This document shows positions 1 to 7,961 of a stretch of 35,979 nucleotides of DNA, in pieces. A program made the translations under genes and the position numbers. Position 1 is the stretch's first letter. Every line of letters starts with the position of its first letter. Source of the DNA: Myxococcaceae bacterium (lineage in GTDB: Bacteria; Myxococcota; Myxococcia; Myxococcales; Myxococcaceae); contig JADCJJ010000455.1 in the NCBI GenBank assembly GCA_020247085.1, positions 1 through 35,979 on the forward strand, given 5' to 3'. The notes below the pieces were generated by a model, which made no database searches, was not told the DNA's origin, and saw only the letters and a program-made list of their open reading frames with translations.

Positions 1-159
1 CGCGCGCTGACGGCGACGCCGGTGCAGGACCCGCGCGTCGCCGCCCGGCTCCTCGGCCTGCGCGCGGCCGTCCTCAACGCGAAAGGGGAGCACGCCGAAG
101 CCGAGCAGCTGCTGCGCCAGAGCGCCGACGCGCTCCGCGAGCTGGGCGACGGCGGTTGA
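1..159 (+). CDS. C-terminal end of a TPR-like protein (5' truncated by window)
   Basis: The open frame enters from the left edge and stops at TGA 157-159, giving 52 residues. They form two amphipathic helices with the spacing of a tetratricopeptide repeat: Ala/Leu-rich helix A, a Gly turn in AKGEHAEAEQLL, then helix B. Such repeats mediate protein-protein contacts, but the partner is unknown because the N-terminus is missing. The gene converges on ybeY, with 25 bp between the two stop codons. A serine/threonine kinase with C-terminal TPRs or a generic TPR protein are both possible in a myxobacterium; nothing visible here distinguishes them. Confidence 0.6.
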   Translation, partial: RALTATPVQDPRVAARLLGLRAAVLNAKGEHAEAEQLLRQSADALRELGDGG

Positions 160-184
160 CGGCCCGACGCCGGTCGGGGGGCCT

Positions 185-661
185 TCAGAGCTCGTCGGAG
201 CGGCTCAACATCGACGGACGGCCGAGCAGCTTGCGCTCGAGGGCCTCCATCTCGCGGGCCGCGGGGCGCGTGTGGTGCTCATACCCGAGCAGGTGCAGCA
301 GCCCGTGCGCGAGGTACAGATCGAGTTCGTCGTCGAGCGTCGTACCGAAGGCCTTCGCCGCGCGGCGCGCCGTCTCGAGCGAGATGACGACGTCACCCAG
401 CACGCGCCGGCCCGGTCCCGGCATCTCTCCCGCGGGGAACGACAGCACGTCGGTCGCCTCGTCCTTTCGGCGCCACAGCGCGTTCAGCTGCCGAATCTCG
501 GCGTCGCGGACGAGCGAGAGGCTCAGCTCGACGCCGGCGAGCTTCAGCACCTTGAAGAACCGCGCCGAGCGCCGCACCAGGCGGTCACCCCGGGCGTCGG
601 CCCCCGCCCCACCCCGCGAAGAGTCCAGCCATACCTTGTTCGCGCTGCGGCGCCTCGCCAT
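185..661 (-). CDS. ybeY: YbeY endoribonuclease / rRNA maturation factor
   Basis: Single-strand-specific metallo-endoribonuclease of the YbeY (UPF0054) family, which takes part in 16S rRNA 3'-end maturation and ribosome quality control in the cytosol. The 158-residue product has the family zinc signature HGLLHLLGYEH (residues 119-129), with His119, His123 and His129 as the expected ligands. It also has the conserved TDVLSFP (70-76) and LGDVVIS (88-94) segments. I place the start at ATG 661 because AGGAG lies 7 nt upstream; a start 27 nt further up would lack this site. It is the last gene of the block running from 5909. Next to PgpH is a familiar position for ybeY, but here a lipoprotein gene separates them. 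Its basic N-terminal stretch of about 30 residues is less conserved. Confidence 0.95.
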   Translation of the reverse strand: MARRRSANKVWLDSSRGGAGADARGDRLVRRSARFFKVLKLAGVELSLSLVRDAEIRQLNALWRRKDEATDVLSFPAGEMPGPGRRVLGDVVISLETARRAAKAFGTTLDDELDLYLAHGLLHLLGYEHHTRPAAREMEALERKLLGRPSMLSRSDEL

Positions 662-684
662 GGAAGGTCTCCTCACGCGGCCGC

Positions 685-1236
685 TCACCGCGTCACCGAG
701 AACGTCACCCGGGCGTTGTTGGGGGCCCGGCTCCCCGGCGTGGGCCGCAGGGTGGCCTCCAGCCCGAAGACGAAGCGCAGCTGGGCGCCCGTGGGCGTGA
801 CGACCCGACCCGTCGTCTCTCCCGGGCGGAAGGCGAAGCTGGCCGGGTCCTGCGGCTCGGCCTTCGAGGCCAGGAAGACGTTGCCGCCCGCCGGGTCATT
901 GACCGAGAGGTCGGCCGACAGCACGTCGTCGGTCCAGCCGTAGGTGCGCCCGGCCTCGGGCTCGAGGGCGAAGCGGAGCACGAAGACGACCTCGGGGCGC
1001 GGCGCGCCGGCCGTGGTGCGAACCGTCAGGGTGGTGGCGTTGGGGCTGCCGCGGGTGAAGGCGGCGGTGGCCTCGCACGGGAGCGCGTCACCCAGCGCCC
1101 CCATCAGGGCGGCGCGGCACGACAGCTCGGGCCCCAGCGTGCCCGCGTCCGCCGGCGGCGCGCCCGCGTCGGCCCCGCCCGGTACCGGGAGCGGGCCGCA
1201 GGCGCAGGCCGCGAGCGCGAGGCCGACCGCCCTCAC
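685..1236 (-). CDS. Predicted lipoprotein, function unknown
   Basis: 183-residue predicted lipoprotein. The GTG start gives a very short signal peptide with lipobox LAAC (Cys11), followed by a Pro/Gly/Asp/Ala-rich spacer. The rest reads as a soluble beta-rich domain with one Cys pair (SCRAAL and ALPCEA). I do not recognise the family. The GTG start overlaps the TGA of the upstream pgpH in a 4-nt GTGA, which implies translational coupling. The ybeY start lies 23 bp after its stop. It therefore sits inside the pgpH-ybeY pair, which in other bacteria usually lies adjacent. The lipidated Cys is the only secure functional feature. Confidence 0.75.
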   Translation of the reverse strand: MRAVGLALAACACGPLPVPGGADAGAPPADAGTLGPELSCRAALMGALGDALPCEATAAFTRGSPNATTLTVRTTAGAPRPEVVFVLRFALEPEAGRTYGWTDDVLSADLSVNDPAGGNVFLASKAEPQDPASFAFRPGETTGRVVTPTGAQLRFVFGLEATLRPTPGSRAPNNARVTFSVTR

Positions 1237-3632
1237 GCGCCCGCCCGCTTCGAGTCGTCCGGCGCGGCGCCCTTCACCACCACGAGCCCCGCGCCCTGCG
1301 GCCTGACGGCGCCCGGCGGGTACTCGGGCCTCGCGTGGTAGATGCCTTCGAGGGTGCGCACCATCGAGTCGGCGACGAGGGCCAGGTCCTTCAGCGTCAG
1401 ATCGCACTCGTCGAGCTGCCCCTCGCTCGAGATGAGGTTGAGCATCTTCTGCACCTGCGCCTTGAGCTTGTCGGTGGTGGGCTCGGCCAGGCTCCGACAC
1501 GAGGCCTCGACGGCGTCGGCGATCATGCAGAGCGCCGCCTCACGGAACTGGGGCTTCGGCCCGGGGTAGCGGTAGACGCCCTCGTCGACGGGCGAGGCCG
1601 GGCTCTTGCCCTCCTGCTCCTTCTGGGCCTTGTGAAAGAAGTACCCCACCAGCCGGGTGCCGTGATGCTGGGGGATGGCGTCGGCGACGCGCTGGGGCAG
1701 GCGGTGCTGGCGCGCCAGCTCGAGGCCCTCGGTGACGTGACGCTTGATGATGACGGCGCTCATCTGCGGCGCCAGCCCGTCGTGGGCGTTGGTGCCCTTC
1801 TGGTTCTCGCCGAAGAAGGCCGGGTTCCGGCCCTTGCCGATGTCATGGTAGTACGCGCAGCTGCGCGCGAGCAGCGGGTTGGCGCCGATGGCCTCGGCGG
1901 CCGCCTCGACGAGCGAGCCCATGATGATGCTGTGGTGGTAGGTGCCCGGCGCCTGCAGCACGAGCTCCTTGAGCGCCGGGTGGTTCAGGTTCGCCAGCTC
2001 GAGCAGCTTGAGGTCGGACGCGTAGCCGAAGCCTGCCTCGGCGACGGCCGTCAGCGTCAGCACCAGCATCGGCGTGACGACGGCCGCCGAGACGAAGGCC
2101 AGGCCCGCCGTCCACCACAGCTCGGCGCCGACGCCCCGGCCCGCCGCGAGGCTCGCGAAGAGCACCATGCCCACGCCGACGAGCCCGGTGATGGCGCCGG
2201 CGCGGAACAGGCCCGCCCGCTCCCGCACGCGGGCCAGCCGGTCGGACGCGGTGAGCGAGGTGACGAGCGCGAAGAGGAACACCGCCAGCGAGTTGCCGAG
2301 CATGACGCCGGCCAGCGCCGCGAAGCAGATGGCGAAGTACAGCGCCGTCTCCTCCGAGAGGACGAAGCGCACCAGCATCGCGCCGGCGGCGAGGGGGAAC
2401 GCCAGGTGCAACGCCTCGGCGGGCACCGTCGGGTAGCGGTCGTGCACGGCGTCGGCCACCAGCAACCACAGGTGGAGCAGGCCCAGCAGCGAGATGGCCG
2501 CCGCGCCCATGAAGAGCGCATCGCGGCGCGTGGGGCGGAAGCGGCGCAGCGAGCTGCGGAAGAAGTGCCACGCCGCGGCCAGCACGAGCGCCACCAGCCC
2601 GGCCCCGCCGAGCTGTACCTGCACGCGGTCGAGCTCGCTCATCTGGCCGCGAAGGCCCTCGAGCAGCAGCAGGTGCCCCTCGTTCACCAGCTCGCCGTCG
2701 GCGATGAGGCGTTGGCCACGCTTCACCTCGAGGAGCACCGGCTTGACGGCCAGCTCGGCGGCCTGCCGCCGGGCCTCGGTCTCGGCAGCGTTGATCGACA
2801 GGTTCGCGCGCACCTGGCGCTTCACCAGGCGCAGCACCGCCCGGCGCACCAGCGGCGGAGCCTCGGGCAGCAGGTTGCCGGGCACCGAAGCGAAGCGGTC
2901 GATCTCCTGGCCGGCCTCGCGCAGGTCGACGACCACCGGCGGCGCGGTGCCCGACTCGGACTCGCTGCGGCCGCCGAGCATGCGCACGGTGATGCCGTTC
3001 GCGTCGACCCGCGACAGCTCGCTCCGCGCGACGACGACCTTGCCCCGCCAGGCCAGCTCGAGGAGCGCCACCGCCGCCTGCTCCAGCTCGGGGGCGAAGC
3101 GCGCCTGCACCAGCGCCTCGACGTCGTCGTCCTCGCCGAGGGGCGCGTGCTCCTCGAAGCGCCGCCGGTTGTCGCGCAGCAGGGCTGAGAGCTGCTCCTC
3201 TCGCAGGCGCGAGGCATCACCGGCGATTCCCGGCGGCCGCTTGCCCGGGGCGGCCGAGGCAGCGGGCTCGAGCGGGTGCTGGGCGCGGTGGGCCTCGACG
3301 AGCTCGCGCATGGCCTCGAAGCCGTCGCGAAGGCCCCGCCGGGCCTGCGCCTCGACAGTCGGATCGTAGTCGAACACCGGGCGCACGCGCTCCCGGGCCT
3401 CGAGCTGCCGCTGCTGCGTTCGGGCCAGGTCGGCCACCTGCACGTCACGCGGCGCCTTGAAGCCGGCCGGCGAGGGCGCGCGGAAAGGCTTGCCCACGTC
3501 GTCGGCACCGAGCTCGGGCACCTGCTGCGTCGACAGCCCCGATGAGAGGAGGAACCCCGAGGTGAGGGCCACCAGCGCCAGCACGCCGGCGAGGGCGCTC
3601 GACTGCAGGGCGGTGGCAGGCCGGGCGCTCAC
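1233..3632 (-). CDS. pgpH: PgpH-type 7TM-HD cyclic-di-AMP phosphodiesterase
   Basis: 799-residue membrane phosphohydrolase of the 7TMR-HD/PgpH family, whose members hydrolyse the second messenger c-di-AMP. Visible order: an N-terminal membrane anchor (about 10-32), a large extracytoplasmic 7TMR-HDED-like region (about 50-300), a run of seven hydrophobic segments (about 335-525), then a cytosolic HD domain. HD ligands are plain: His566/567 in TYHHS, His596-Asp597 in YYHDIGK, a later His in IKRH, and the QHHG motif near 660. The length matches the family. It starts at GTG 3632, 9 nt after the MoaD-like stop, without a clear Shine-Dalgarno, and its stop overlaps the lipoprotein start. The c-di-AMP substrate is inferred from family; no cyclase gene is in this window. 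Confidence 0.92.
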   Translation of the reverse strand: MSARPATALQSSALAGVLALVALTSGFLLSSGLSTQQVPELGADDVGKPFRAPSPAGFKAPRDVQVADLARTQQRQLEARERVRPVFDYDPTVEAQARRGLRDGFEAMRELVEAHRAQHPLEPAASAAPGKRPPGIAGDASRLREEQLSALLRDNRRRFEEHAPLGEDDDVEALVQARFAPELEQAAVALLELAWRGKVVVARSELSRVDANGITVRMLGGRSESESGTAPPVVVDLREAGQEIDRFASVPGNLLPEAPPLVRRAVLRLVKRQVRANLSINAAETEARRQAAELAVKPVLLEVKRGQRLIADGELVNEGHLLLLEGLRGQMSELDRVQVQLGGAGLVALVLAAAWHFFRSSLRRFRPTRRDALFMGAAAISLLGLLHLWLLVADAVHDRYPTVPAEALHLAFPLAAGAMLVRFVLSEETALYFAICFAALAGVMLGNSLAVFLFALVTSLTASDRLARVRERAGLFRAGAITGLVGVGMVLFASLAAGRGVGAELWWTAGLAFVSAAVVTPMLVLTLTAVAEAGFGYASDLKLLELANLNHPALKELVLQAPGTYHHSIIMGSLVEAAAEAIGANPLLARSCAYYHDIGKGRNPAFFGENQKGTNAHDGLAPQMSAVIIKRHVTEGLELARQHRLPQRVADAIPQHHGTRLVGYFFHKAQKEQEGKSPASPVDEGVYRYPGPKPQFREAALCMIADAVEASCRSLAEPTTDKLKAQVQKMLNLISSEGQLDECDLTLKDLALVADSMVRTLEGIYHARPEYPPGAVRPQGAGLVVVKGAAPDDSKRAGA

Positions 3633-3641
3633 GAAGACGAC

Positions 3642-3887
3642 TCAGCTGCGAACCGAGGGGGCCGAGCTGGCGAACAGGAACAGCTTGCGGCCCGCCTGGG
3701 CCACGCCGAAGTGCTGCCTGAGCGGGCGCTTTTCGTTGGCCACGAAGGCCTTGAGCCCGGGGTACAGCGCCATGAGCGTCTGGAGCACGTCGGCCACGTC
3801 GCTGGTGGGCGGCACGCCCAGCTCGATGCGCGCCCGGCCCTCACAGGCAGACTGGAGCGGCCGGGGGATGATGACGGTGACGTTCAT
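3642..3887 (-). CDS. MoaD/ThiS-like beta-grasp (ubiquitin-fold) protein lacking a C-terminal Gly-Gly
   Basis: 81-residue protein resembling the MoaD/ThiS family: a first strand with IPRPLQ, a second strand with RARIELGVPP, then the helix SDVADVLQTLMALYPGL and a loop with NEKRPLRQHFGV. Canonical sulfur carriers end in Gly-Gly, which is adenylated and thiocarboxylated. This one ends in a basic/Ser tail (SSAPSVRS) about 10 residues earlier than expected, so sulfur transfer by the usual route looks impossible. No ThiF/MoeB-like E1 gene is nearby. It lies between two SPFH genes and pgpH, 9 nt from the latter. The start at ATG 3887 has only AGG in a small hairpin loop as ribosome site. It could instead be a protein-binding beta-grasp module. 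Family call moderately sure, function unknown. Confidence 0.7.
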   Translation of the reverse strand: MNVTVIIPRPLQSACEGRARIELGVPPTSDVADVLQTLMALYPGLKAFVANEKRPLRQHFGVAQAGRKLFLFASSAPSVRS

Positions 3888-3891
3888 GCCA

Positions 3892-3908
3892 GGCAGACCT
3901 ACTCTGCC
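3892..3908 (-). promoter_or_regulatory. Hairpin at the ribosome-binding site of the MoaD-like gene
   Basis: A perfect 6-bp inverted repeat, GGCAGA/TCTGCC, encloses the 5-nt loop GTAGG (mRNA sense) and ends 4 nt before the ATG at 3887. The only Shine-Dalgarno-like bases (AGG) are in the loop. There is no U-tract, so it is not an intrinsic terminator. It may modulate translation of the small protein relative to the SPFH genes upstream. The stem is short, so chance is possible in this GC-rich DNA. Confidence 0.35.
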
Positions 3909-3936
3909 AGAGACTGGCGCCCGGCGCCCCCGAAGT

Positions 3937-4887
3937 TCACTCGTCCGAGCGCTTGCGGCGCACCGCCGCCGGCACCCCCTGCACCGTCTTGACGTCTTGC
4001 GCGTCGGCGGCCAGCAGCGGGGCCAGCAGCTCCGACTTCACGCTCCCCGGCAGCAGCGTCACCTGGGCGCCCGACTCGACCAGCTTCTGCGTCTCGAGCA
4101 GCTCGAACATCGACTCCATCACCTCGGCGTCGGCCGAGATGCGGGTCAGCGCCTGGCCGACGATGAGCGGCCGCTGCGCCGCGGCGCGGGCGAACTCAGT
4201 CGCCGCCTGCCGGTCGGCGGTGGACTTGATGATGTTCACCTGGTTCGCGCCGTCCTGCTTGATGGCGCTGGTCACCTGCCGCAGCCGGTTGACGACCTTC
4301 TCTTCAATCTGACGAATCATCGCCAGGTCGCGGAAGTGCACCTTGCGGATGTAGACGCTCCCGAGCTGGTAGCCCCACTCCTCGGCGCGGGGCTGCACCT
4401 CTCGGCGCACCGCCTGGCTCATCACGTGCCGCGTCTCGAGCATTGCGTCGAGCTTCATGTTCGACAGCGTGCGCACCGCGGCGTTCGACACGTTGGCCTC
4501 GAGCGAGCCGCGCGGGTCGGCGTTCTTGAAGAGGAACGACGCCGGGTCCTTCACCGCCATCTCGTACCAGATGCCGATGCCCATCGGCGCGCCCTCTTCG
4601 GAGTTCACCGGCTGGCTGCGCAGGTACTGCTGATCGACGCGCAGGTCGACCGTGTAGACCTTGCCGAAGATGGGAATGAGCGCGGCCTTCACGCCGAGCT
4701 TCACCCACAGCAGGTGCAGGCCCGGCTCGTCGATGGTGCCGATGACCTCGCCGAAGAGCGTGAAGACCTTGGCCCGCCGCTCCTCGACGGTGGTGTAGAG
4801 ACCGAACGCCCGCGCGACGGCGAAGGCCGCGGGCACGCCGACGAGGCACCCGAAGAACGCGGCGACGGCCGAGACGAAGAAGCTCAT
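3937..4887 (-). CDS. SPFH/band-7 protein (second of pair)
   Basis: 316-residue SPFH (stomatin/prohibitin/flotillin/HflK-C) protein. It has an N-terminal membrane segment (about 3-28), then the band-7 domain (about 30-200), including KVYTVDLRVDQQYL, an ALxNP-like KDPASFLFKN segment and the typical WGYQLGSVYIRKV strand. A helical coiled-coil region (about 190-270) rich in Ala/Gln/Arg follows, with a short basic tail. Such proteins form large membrane-associated rings that scaffold proteases or organise membrane domains. Its ATG overlaps the stop of the other SPFH gene by 4 nt (ATGA). The pair therefore resembles HflK-HflC in arrangement, but I see no FtsH gene here. The downstream neighbour is the MoaD-like gene, 49 bp away. 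Confidence 0.88.
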   Translation of the reverse strand: MSFFVSAVAAFFGCLVGVPAAFAVARAFGLYTTVEERRAKVFTLFGEVIGTIDEPGLHLLWVKLGVKAALIPIFGKVYTVDLRVDQQYLRSQPVNSEEGAPMGIGIWYEMAVKDPASFLFKNADPRGSLEANVSNAAVRTLSNMKLDAMLETRHVMSQAVRREVQPRAEEWGYQLGSVYIRKVHFRDLAMIRQIEEKVVNRLRQVTSAIKQDGANQVNIIKSTADRQAATEFARAAAQRPLIVGQALTRISADAEVMESMFELLETQKLVESGAQVTLLPGSVKSELLAPLLAADAQDVKTVQGVPAAVRRKRSDE

Positions 4888-5909
4888 GACGACACCCCCA
4901 GGAAGGCCGCCTTCGCCTTGGCGAAGAGCTGCAGCTTGACGTTTCGGACGTAAGCCTTGAGCAGCGCCGGGCCCGAGCCGTTGCGCTTGAGCTCGGAGAG
5001 CTGGTTGGCGAGCTGCAGCAGCGGCTCGACCTCGGCCTGCGCGTTGAGGGTCTCGATCTCGACCGCCCGGCGAGACTGAACGATCTTCTGGTCGGCCGCG
5101 GCGCGGGCGAGCGACACCTCGGAGCCGACCATGTTGTGGGCGGTGTTGATGGCCGCCAGCGCGCTCTCGACGTCGGCCGGCGGGTCGATGCCGGTGATGA
5201 GCGACGCGTCGAGCACGATGCCGTACCGCGCCGCCGACGAGAGGCACTCGCGGTCCATCTGCTCGTTGAGGTCTCGCAGGTTCTTGCGCAGGTCGTTGAT
5301 GGAGATGCCCTCGGCGCCCTTGAGGTCGACGTTGACGGCGCCGCCCTCACCCGACGGCAGCGCGCGCTGCGCCTCGGCCGGCGCCTCGAACGAGGCGATC
5401 TTCTGCCGGAGGATGGAGATGAAGTACGCCAGCACGTGGGTGAGCGGTCGCTTCACACCGAAGAGGAAGGCGTAGAGGTTCTGCTCGGCGACGCGCCAGC
5501 GCAGTTGCCCCACGAGGCCGATGTTGAGCTGGTCCTTGGTGACGGCGTCGAGCATCGCGCCGCCGCGGTTGGCGTTGGGGTCTTCGGGGTCGAAGGCCAG
5601 GTTCGCCGTCTCGGTCGCGACCGAGACCTTGTAGACCTTCTCCCAGGGCCACTTGAAGTACGGGCCGCCGGGCGGAATCACCCGCACCTGCGGGTAGCGG
5701 TAGCGCTCCCGCTCGTCGGGGCGCAGGTGCTCGGCCATCGGGTTGTCGAGGGTCGTCGTCTGCAGGCGCTGGGCGCGACCGAACGACGTCTTCACCGCCC
5801 GCTCGTTCTGGTTCACCGTGAAGAAGCCGAAGATGACGTAGCGCAGCGTGAACCAGCCGAGCGCCCCGAACAGCAGCCCGGGGAGCGAGATGAGGGTGGG
5901 CTCTTCCAT
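4884..5909 (-). CDS. SPFH/band-7 protein (first of pair)
   Basis: 341-residue SPFH protein. One hydrophobic segment (about 6-28) precedes a band-7 domain with NQNERAVKTSFGRAQ, the PGGPYFKWPWEKVYKVSV strand pair and TKDQLNIGLVGQLRWRV. The C-terminal half is predicted helical, with a GIVLDASLITGIDPP strand in the middle. I choose ATG 5909 because GGGAGA lies 9 nt upstream; an in-frame start 42 nt earlier lacks such a site. It is co-transcribed with the next SPFH gene (4-nt overlap) and likely forms a hetero-oligomer with it, by analogy to HflK/HflC. A 97-bp gap before it carries a -35-like box, so it may start its own transcript. Confidence 0.87.
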   Translation of the reverse strand: MEEPTLISLPGLLFGALGWFTLRYVIFGFFTVNQNERAVKTSFGRAQRLQTTTLDNPMAEHLRPDERERYRYPQVRVIPPGGPYFKWPWEKVYKVSVATETANLAFDPEDPNANRGGAMLDAVTKDQLNIGLVGQLRWRVAEQNLYAFLFGVKRPLTHVLAYFISILRQKIASFEAPAEAQRALPSGEGGAVNVDLKGAEGISINDLRKNLRDLNEQMDRECLSSAARYGIVLDASLITGIDPPADVESALAAINTAHNMVGSEVSLARAAADQKIVQSRRAVEIETLNAQAEVEPLLQLANQLSELKRNGSGPALLKAYVRNVKLQLFAKAKAAFLGVSS

Positions 5910-5977
5910 GTCTGACGTCTCCCATCGGCCCGCAGGCGCGGGCACGTACACCTACGAGTGACAACCCCGGCGCTTGC

Positions 5978-5983
5978 GTCAAG
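5978..5983 (-). promoter_or_regulatory. Possible -35 element (TTGACG) ahead of the SPFH operon
   Basis: TTGACG on the - strand matches the sigma-70 -35 consensus in five of six positions. It lies in the 97-bp gap between the PEGA gene and the first SPFH gene, about 70 nt before the ATG. No convincing -10 is at 16-18 nt (the nearest TA-containing hexamer is over 20 nt away), so this is a weak call. It matters because it would separate the SPFH-pgpH-ybeY block from the upstream genes. Confidence 0.25.
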
Positions 5984-6006
5984 TCCCACGGTCTGACTGA
6001 CAGGCG

Positions 6007-7959
6007 TCAGTAGTTCCGCAGGTCGTCGTGGTCCTCTTCCTTCGCGTCGCCCTTCTTCTTCTTGGCCTCGTCGAGGCGGCGCCTCTCGTCGTCTTCGCGG
6101 CGCTTGCGCTCTTCGGCCTCGCGCTGGCGGCGCTCCTCGGCGGCGCGCGCGGCCTCGTCATCGGCCGTCTTGCCCTTGCGCTTCTCGTCGTCGACCCGGC
6201 GCCGCTCGTCGGCCTCGGCCCGCTTCTTCGCCTCGGCCTCCTCCTTCGCGCGCGCCTCGGCCTGGCGCCTCTCGTCGTCGAGCCGGCGCCGCTCGTCGGC
6301 CTCAGCCCGCTTCTTCGCCTCGGCCTCCTCCTTCGCGCGCACCTCGGCCTCTCGCTTCAGGCGGGCCTCCTCTTCGCGCTGGAGCCGGGCCTCATCCTCC
6401 TTGCGGCGCTTGTCCTGCTTCGGGTCGACCCTGGTCGGCTCGTCCCTCTTCACCGGCTCTTCCTTCTTCACCGGCTCTTCCTTCTTCACCGGGGCGCTCT
6501 GCATCGACGGCTCACCCGACGGCCTCGGATTGTCACGCTTCGAGCCACGCTTCGGGGTGGGCTCGGGGTCGGGCCCGGCACCCTGGGCGCTCGAGGCGAG
6601 CAGGCCGACGCCGACGCCGGCAGAGGCCGCCGCGACGACGGCCGCTCCGAGCGAGCTGGCGCCGAAGGCCACGCCGTCACCCCGCAGGCGCTCGAGCGTC
6701 AGCGTCTGCACCTGCGGTGTGATTCGGTACTGGTCGAGGCGCGCCTGCCCGACGACGCCGGTGACGATGCTGGTCGCGACCAGCCCGGCGGCGACGCCGA
6801 GGAGCGCAACCCCGACGATCTTCCGTCCGCCGGCCCCGGCCAGCGCGCCGTCGACGTGGCTGACGGGCTTTTGGTCGACGCGAGGCGCGTCGGCGGCGAG
6901 CACCTGACCGAGGGAGGCCTCGAGCGAGGGCACGCCCTCGGACAGCGGGAGCGTCGCGGCGGCATAGCCGGCGTTGTGGCCGTCTCGGGTGACGATGCGC
7001 AGCGCGGTGAGCTCGAGCCGCGGCCCGGTGGGTGACTTCTTCACCAGCAGCGCCAGCACCTGCTCGACCCCGACGGCCTTGCCGAGGTCGACGAGGGCCT
7101 GGTCTCGCGACGCGGCGGTTGGTGCCGGGGTGATGGTCGCGAGCGCCCTCCTCCAGGCGGCGTCGCGCTCGGTGGGCTTGAGCTCGAGCAGCGACTCACC
7201 GGGCGGCAGCTCGGCGACCACCGGGGCCCGCCCGCCGAGGGCGGCGACCACCGAGTGCCTGGCACCGAGCAGCCCCTTCACCGTCACCGGGCTGGGGCCC
7301 TTCGGCTGGCCATTCACCCAGACGGCCGCGCCCGAAGGCTCGGTGCGCACGACCAACTCGCCGCGGGCGCTGCCGGCGAGCTTGCGCTGCTGCTCGACGA
7401 ACTTGAGGAGCTCGGGCGGAAAGTACTGCGGCGTGAACTCCGCCCGCGGCGCGATGGCGATGATGCGCTCGATGTCGAGCTTCGCGAGGGCGAGCTCTCC
7501 CCCGAGCGCGTGACTGGCGGCCTTCATCACCCGGGCCTTCACCGCCTCGTCGAAGGCGTCGACGTCCTTCAGCAGCTTGAGCGCCTCGGAGAACGCCTCG
7601 ACGCCGCGCGCCGTGTCCAGGTCGTCGATGGCGCGCTGCCCGTCGGCCATCTTCACGCGGGCGCTCTCCAGCCGGGCCTGCCGCTCCCGCGCGGCGGTCG
7701 GGTCGAGGGCGACGGTGAGCGGGACGACCTCGAAGCGGGCCGCGGCGCGGGCGAGCCCCTCCGCCTGCTGCTCCAGCGCGCCCTGGAGCGAGCCGACGAT
7801 GGGGTCGAGCGGAACGACGACGACGACGAGGCGGGGACCCGTCGCCGCGCTCGCGACCTGCTGCGGCAGAGCCAGGGGACGCGCGCCGGCGGGCCCGGCC
7901 GCGAGCCAGGCACAGAGCGTCGCGATGAGCGTCGAGGTCAGCGGCGCAGGCCGTCGCAT
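6007..7959 (-). CDS. PEGA-domain protein with long charged KEEAEAKKR-type tail
   Basis: 650-residue predicted exported protein. A signal peptide covers about 1-26 (cleavage near AGARP), followed by a hydrophobic VVVVVP strand and a helical, repeat-poor region. A PEGA domain (about 198-262, GELVVRTEPSGAAVWVNGQ) comes next; it is a surface beta-sandwich common in myxobacteria. Two hydrophobic stretches lie near 380-405 and 435-458. After a KKEEPV repeat the last 180 residues are almost purely charged (Lys/Glu/Arg/Asp/Ala) and probably form a long single helix or coiled coil, as in TolA-like spacers. The gene has no Shine-Dalgarno, and a hairpin ends 2 nt before its ATG. It lies 33 bp after the CDF gene. 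Likely envelope-spanning or surface protein; partner unknown. Confidence 0.82.
   Translation of the reverse strand: MRRPAPLTSTLIATLCAWLAAGPAGARPLALPQQVASAATGPRLVVVVVPLDPIVGSLQGALEQQAEGLARAAARFEVVPLTVALDPTAARERQARLESARVKMADGQRAIDDLDTARGVEAFSEALKLLKDVDAFDEAVKARVMKAASHALGGELALAKLDIERIIAIAPRAEFTPQYFPPELLKFVEQQRKLAGSARGELVVRTEPSGAAVWVNGQPKGPSPVTVKGLLGARHSVVAALGGRAPVVAELPPGESLLELKPTERDAAWRRALATITPAPTAASRDQALVDLGKAVGVEQVLALLVKKSPTGPRLELTALRIVTRDGHNAGYAAATLPLSEGVPSLEASLGQVLAADAPRVDQKPVSHVDGALAGAGGRKIVGVALLGVAAGLVATSIVTGVVGQARLDQYRITPQVQTLTLERLRGDGVAFGASSLGAAVVAAASAGVGVGLLASSAQGAGPDPEPTPKRGSKRDNPRPSGEPSMQSAPVKKEEPVKKEEPVKRDEPTRVDPKQDKRRKEDEARLQREEEARLKREAEVRAKEEAEAKKRAEADERRRLDDERRQAEARAKEEAEAKKRAEADERRRVDDEKRKGKTADDEAARAAEERRQREAEERKRREDDERRRLDEAKKKKGDAKEEDHDDLRNY
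6184..6349 (-). repeat. 87-bp in-frame tandem duplication within the PEGA gene
   Basis: 6184-6262 and 6271-6349 differ at only 3 of 79 positions. They encode two copies of a 29-codon unit containing AKEEAEAKKRAEADERRR. Just upstream in the reading direction (about 6450-6490) an 18-bp unit encoding KKEEPV is repeated. The high identity indicates recent slippage or duplication, so the tail length may vary between strains. Confidence 0.9.
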
Positions 7960-7961
7960 CG

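Noticed and set aside
1335-3188. 617-residue + strand open frame opposite pgpH
   Set aside because: Antisense shadow of a well-supported gene. Composition (Arg/His/Gln/Val-rich) is typical of reversed high-GC codons.
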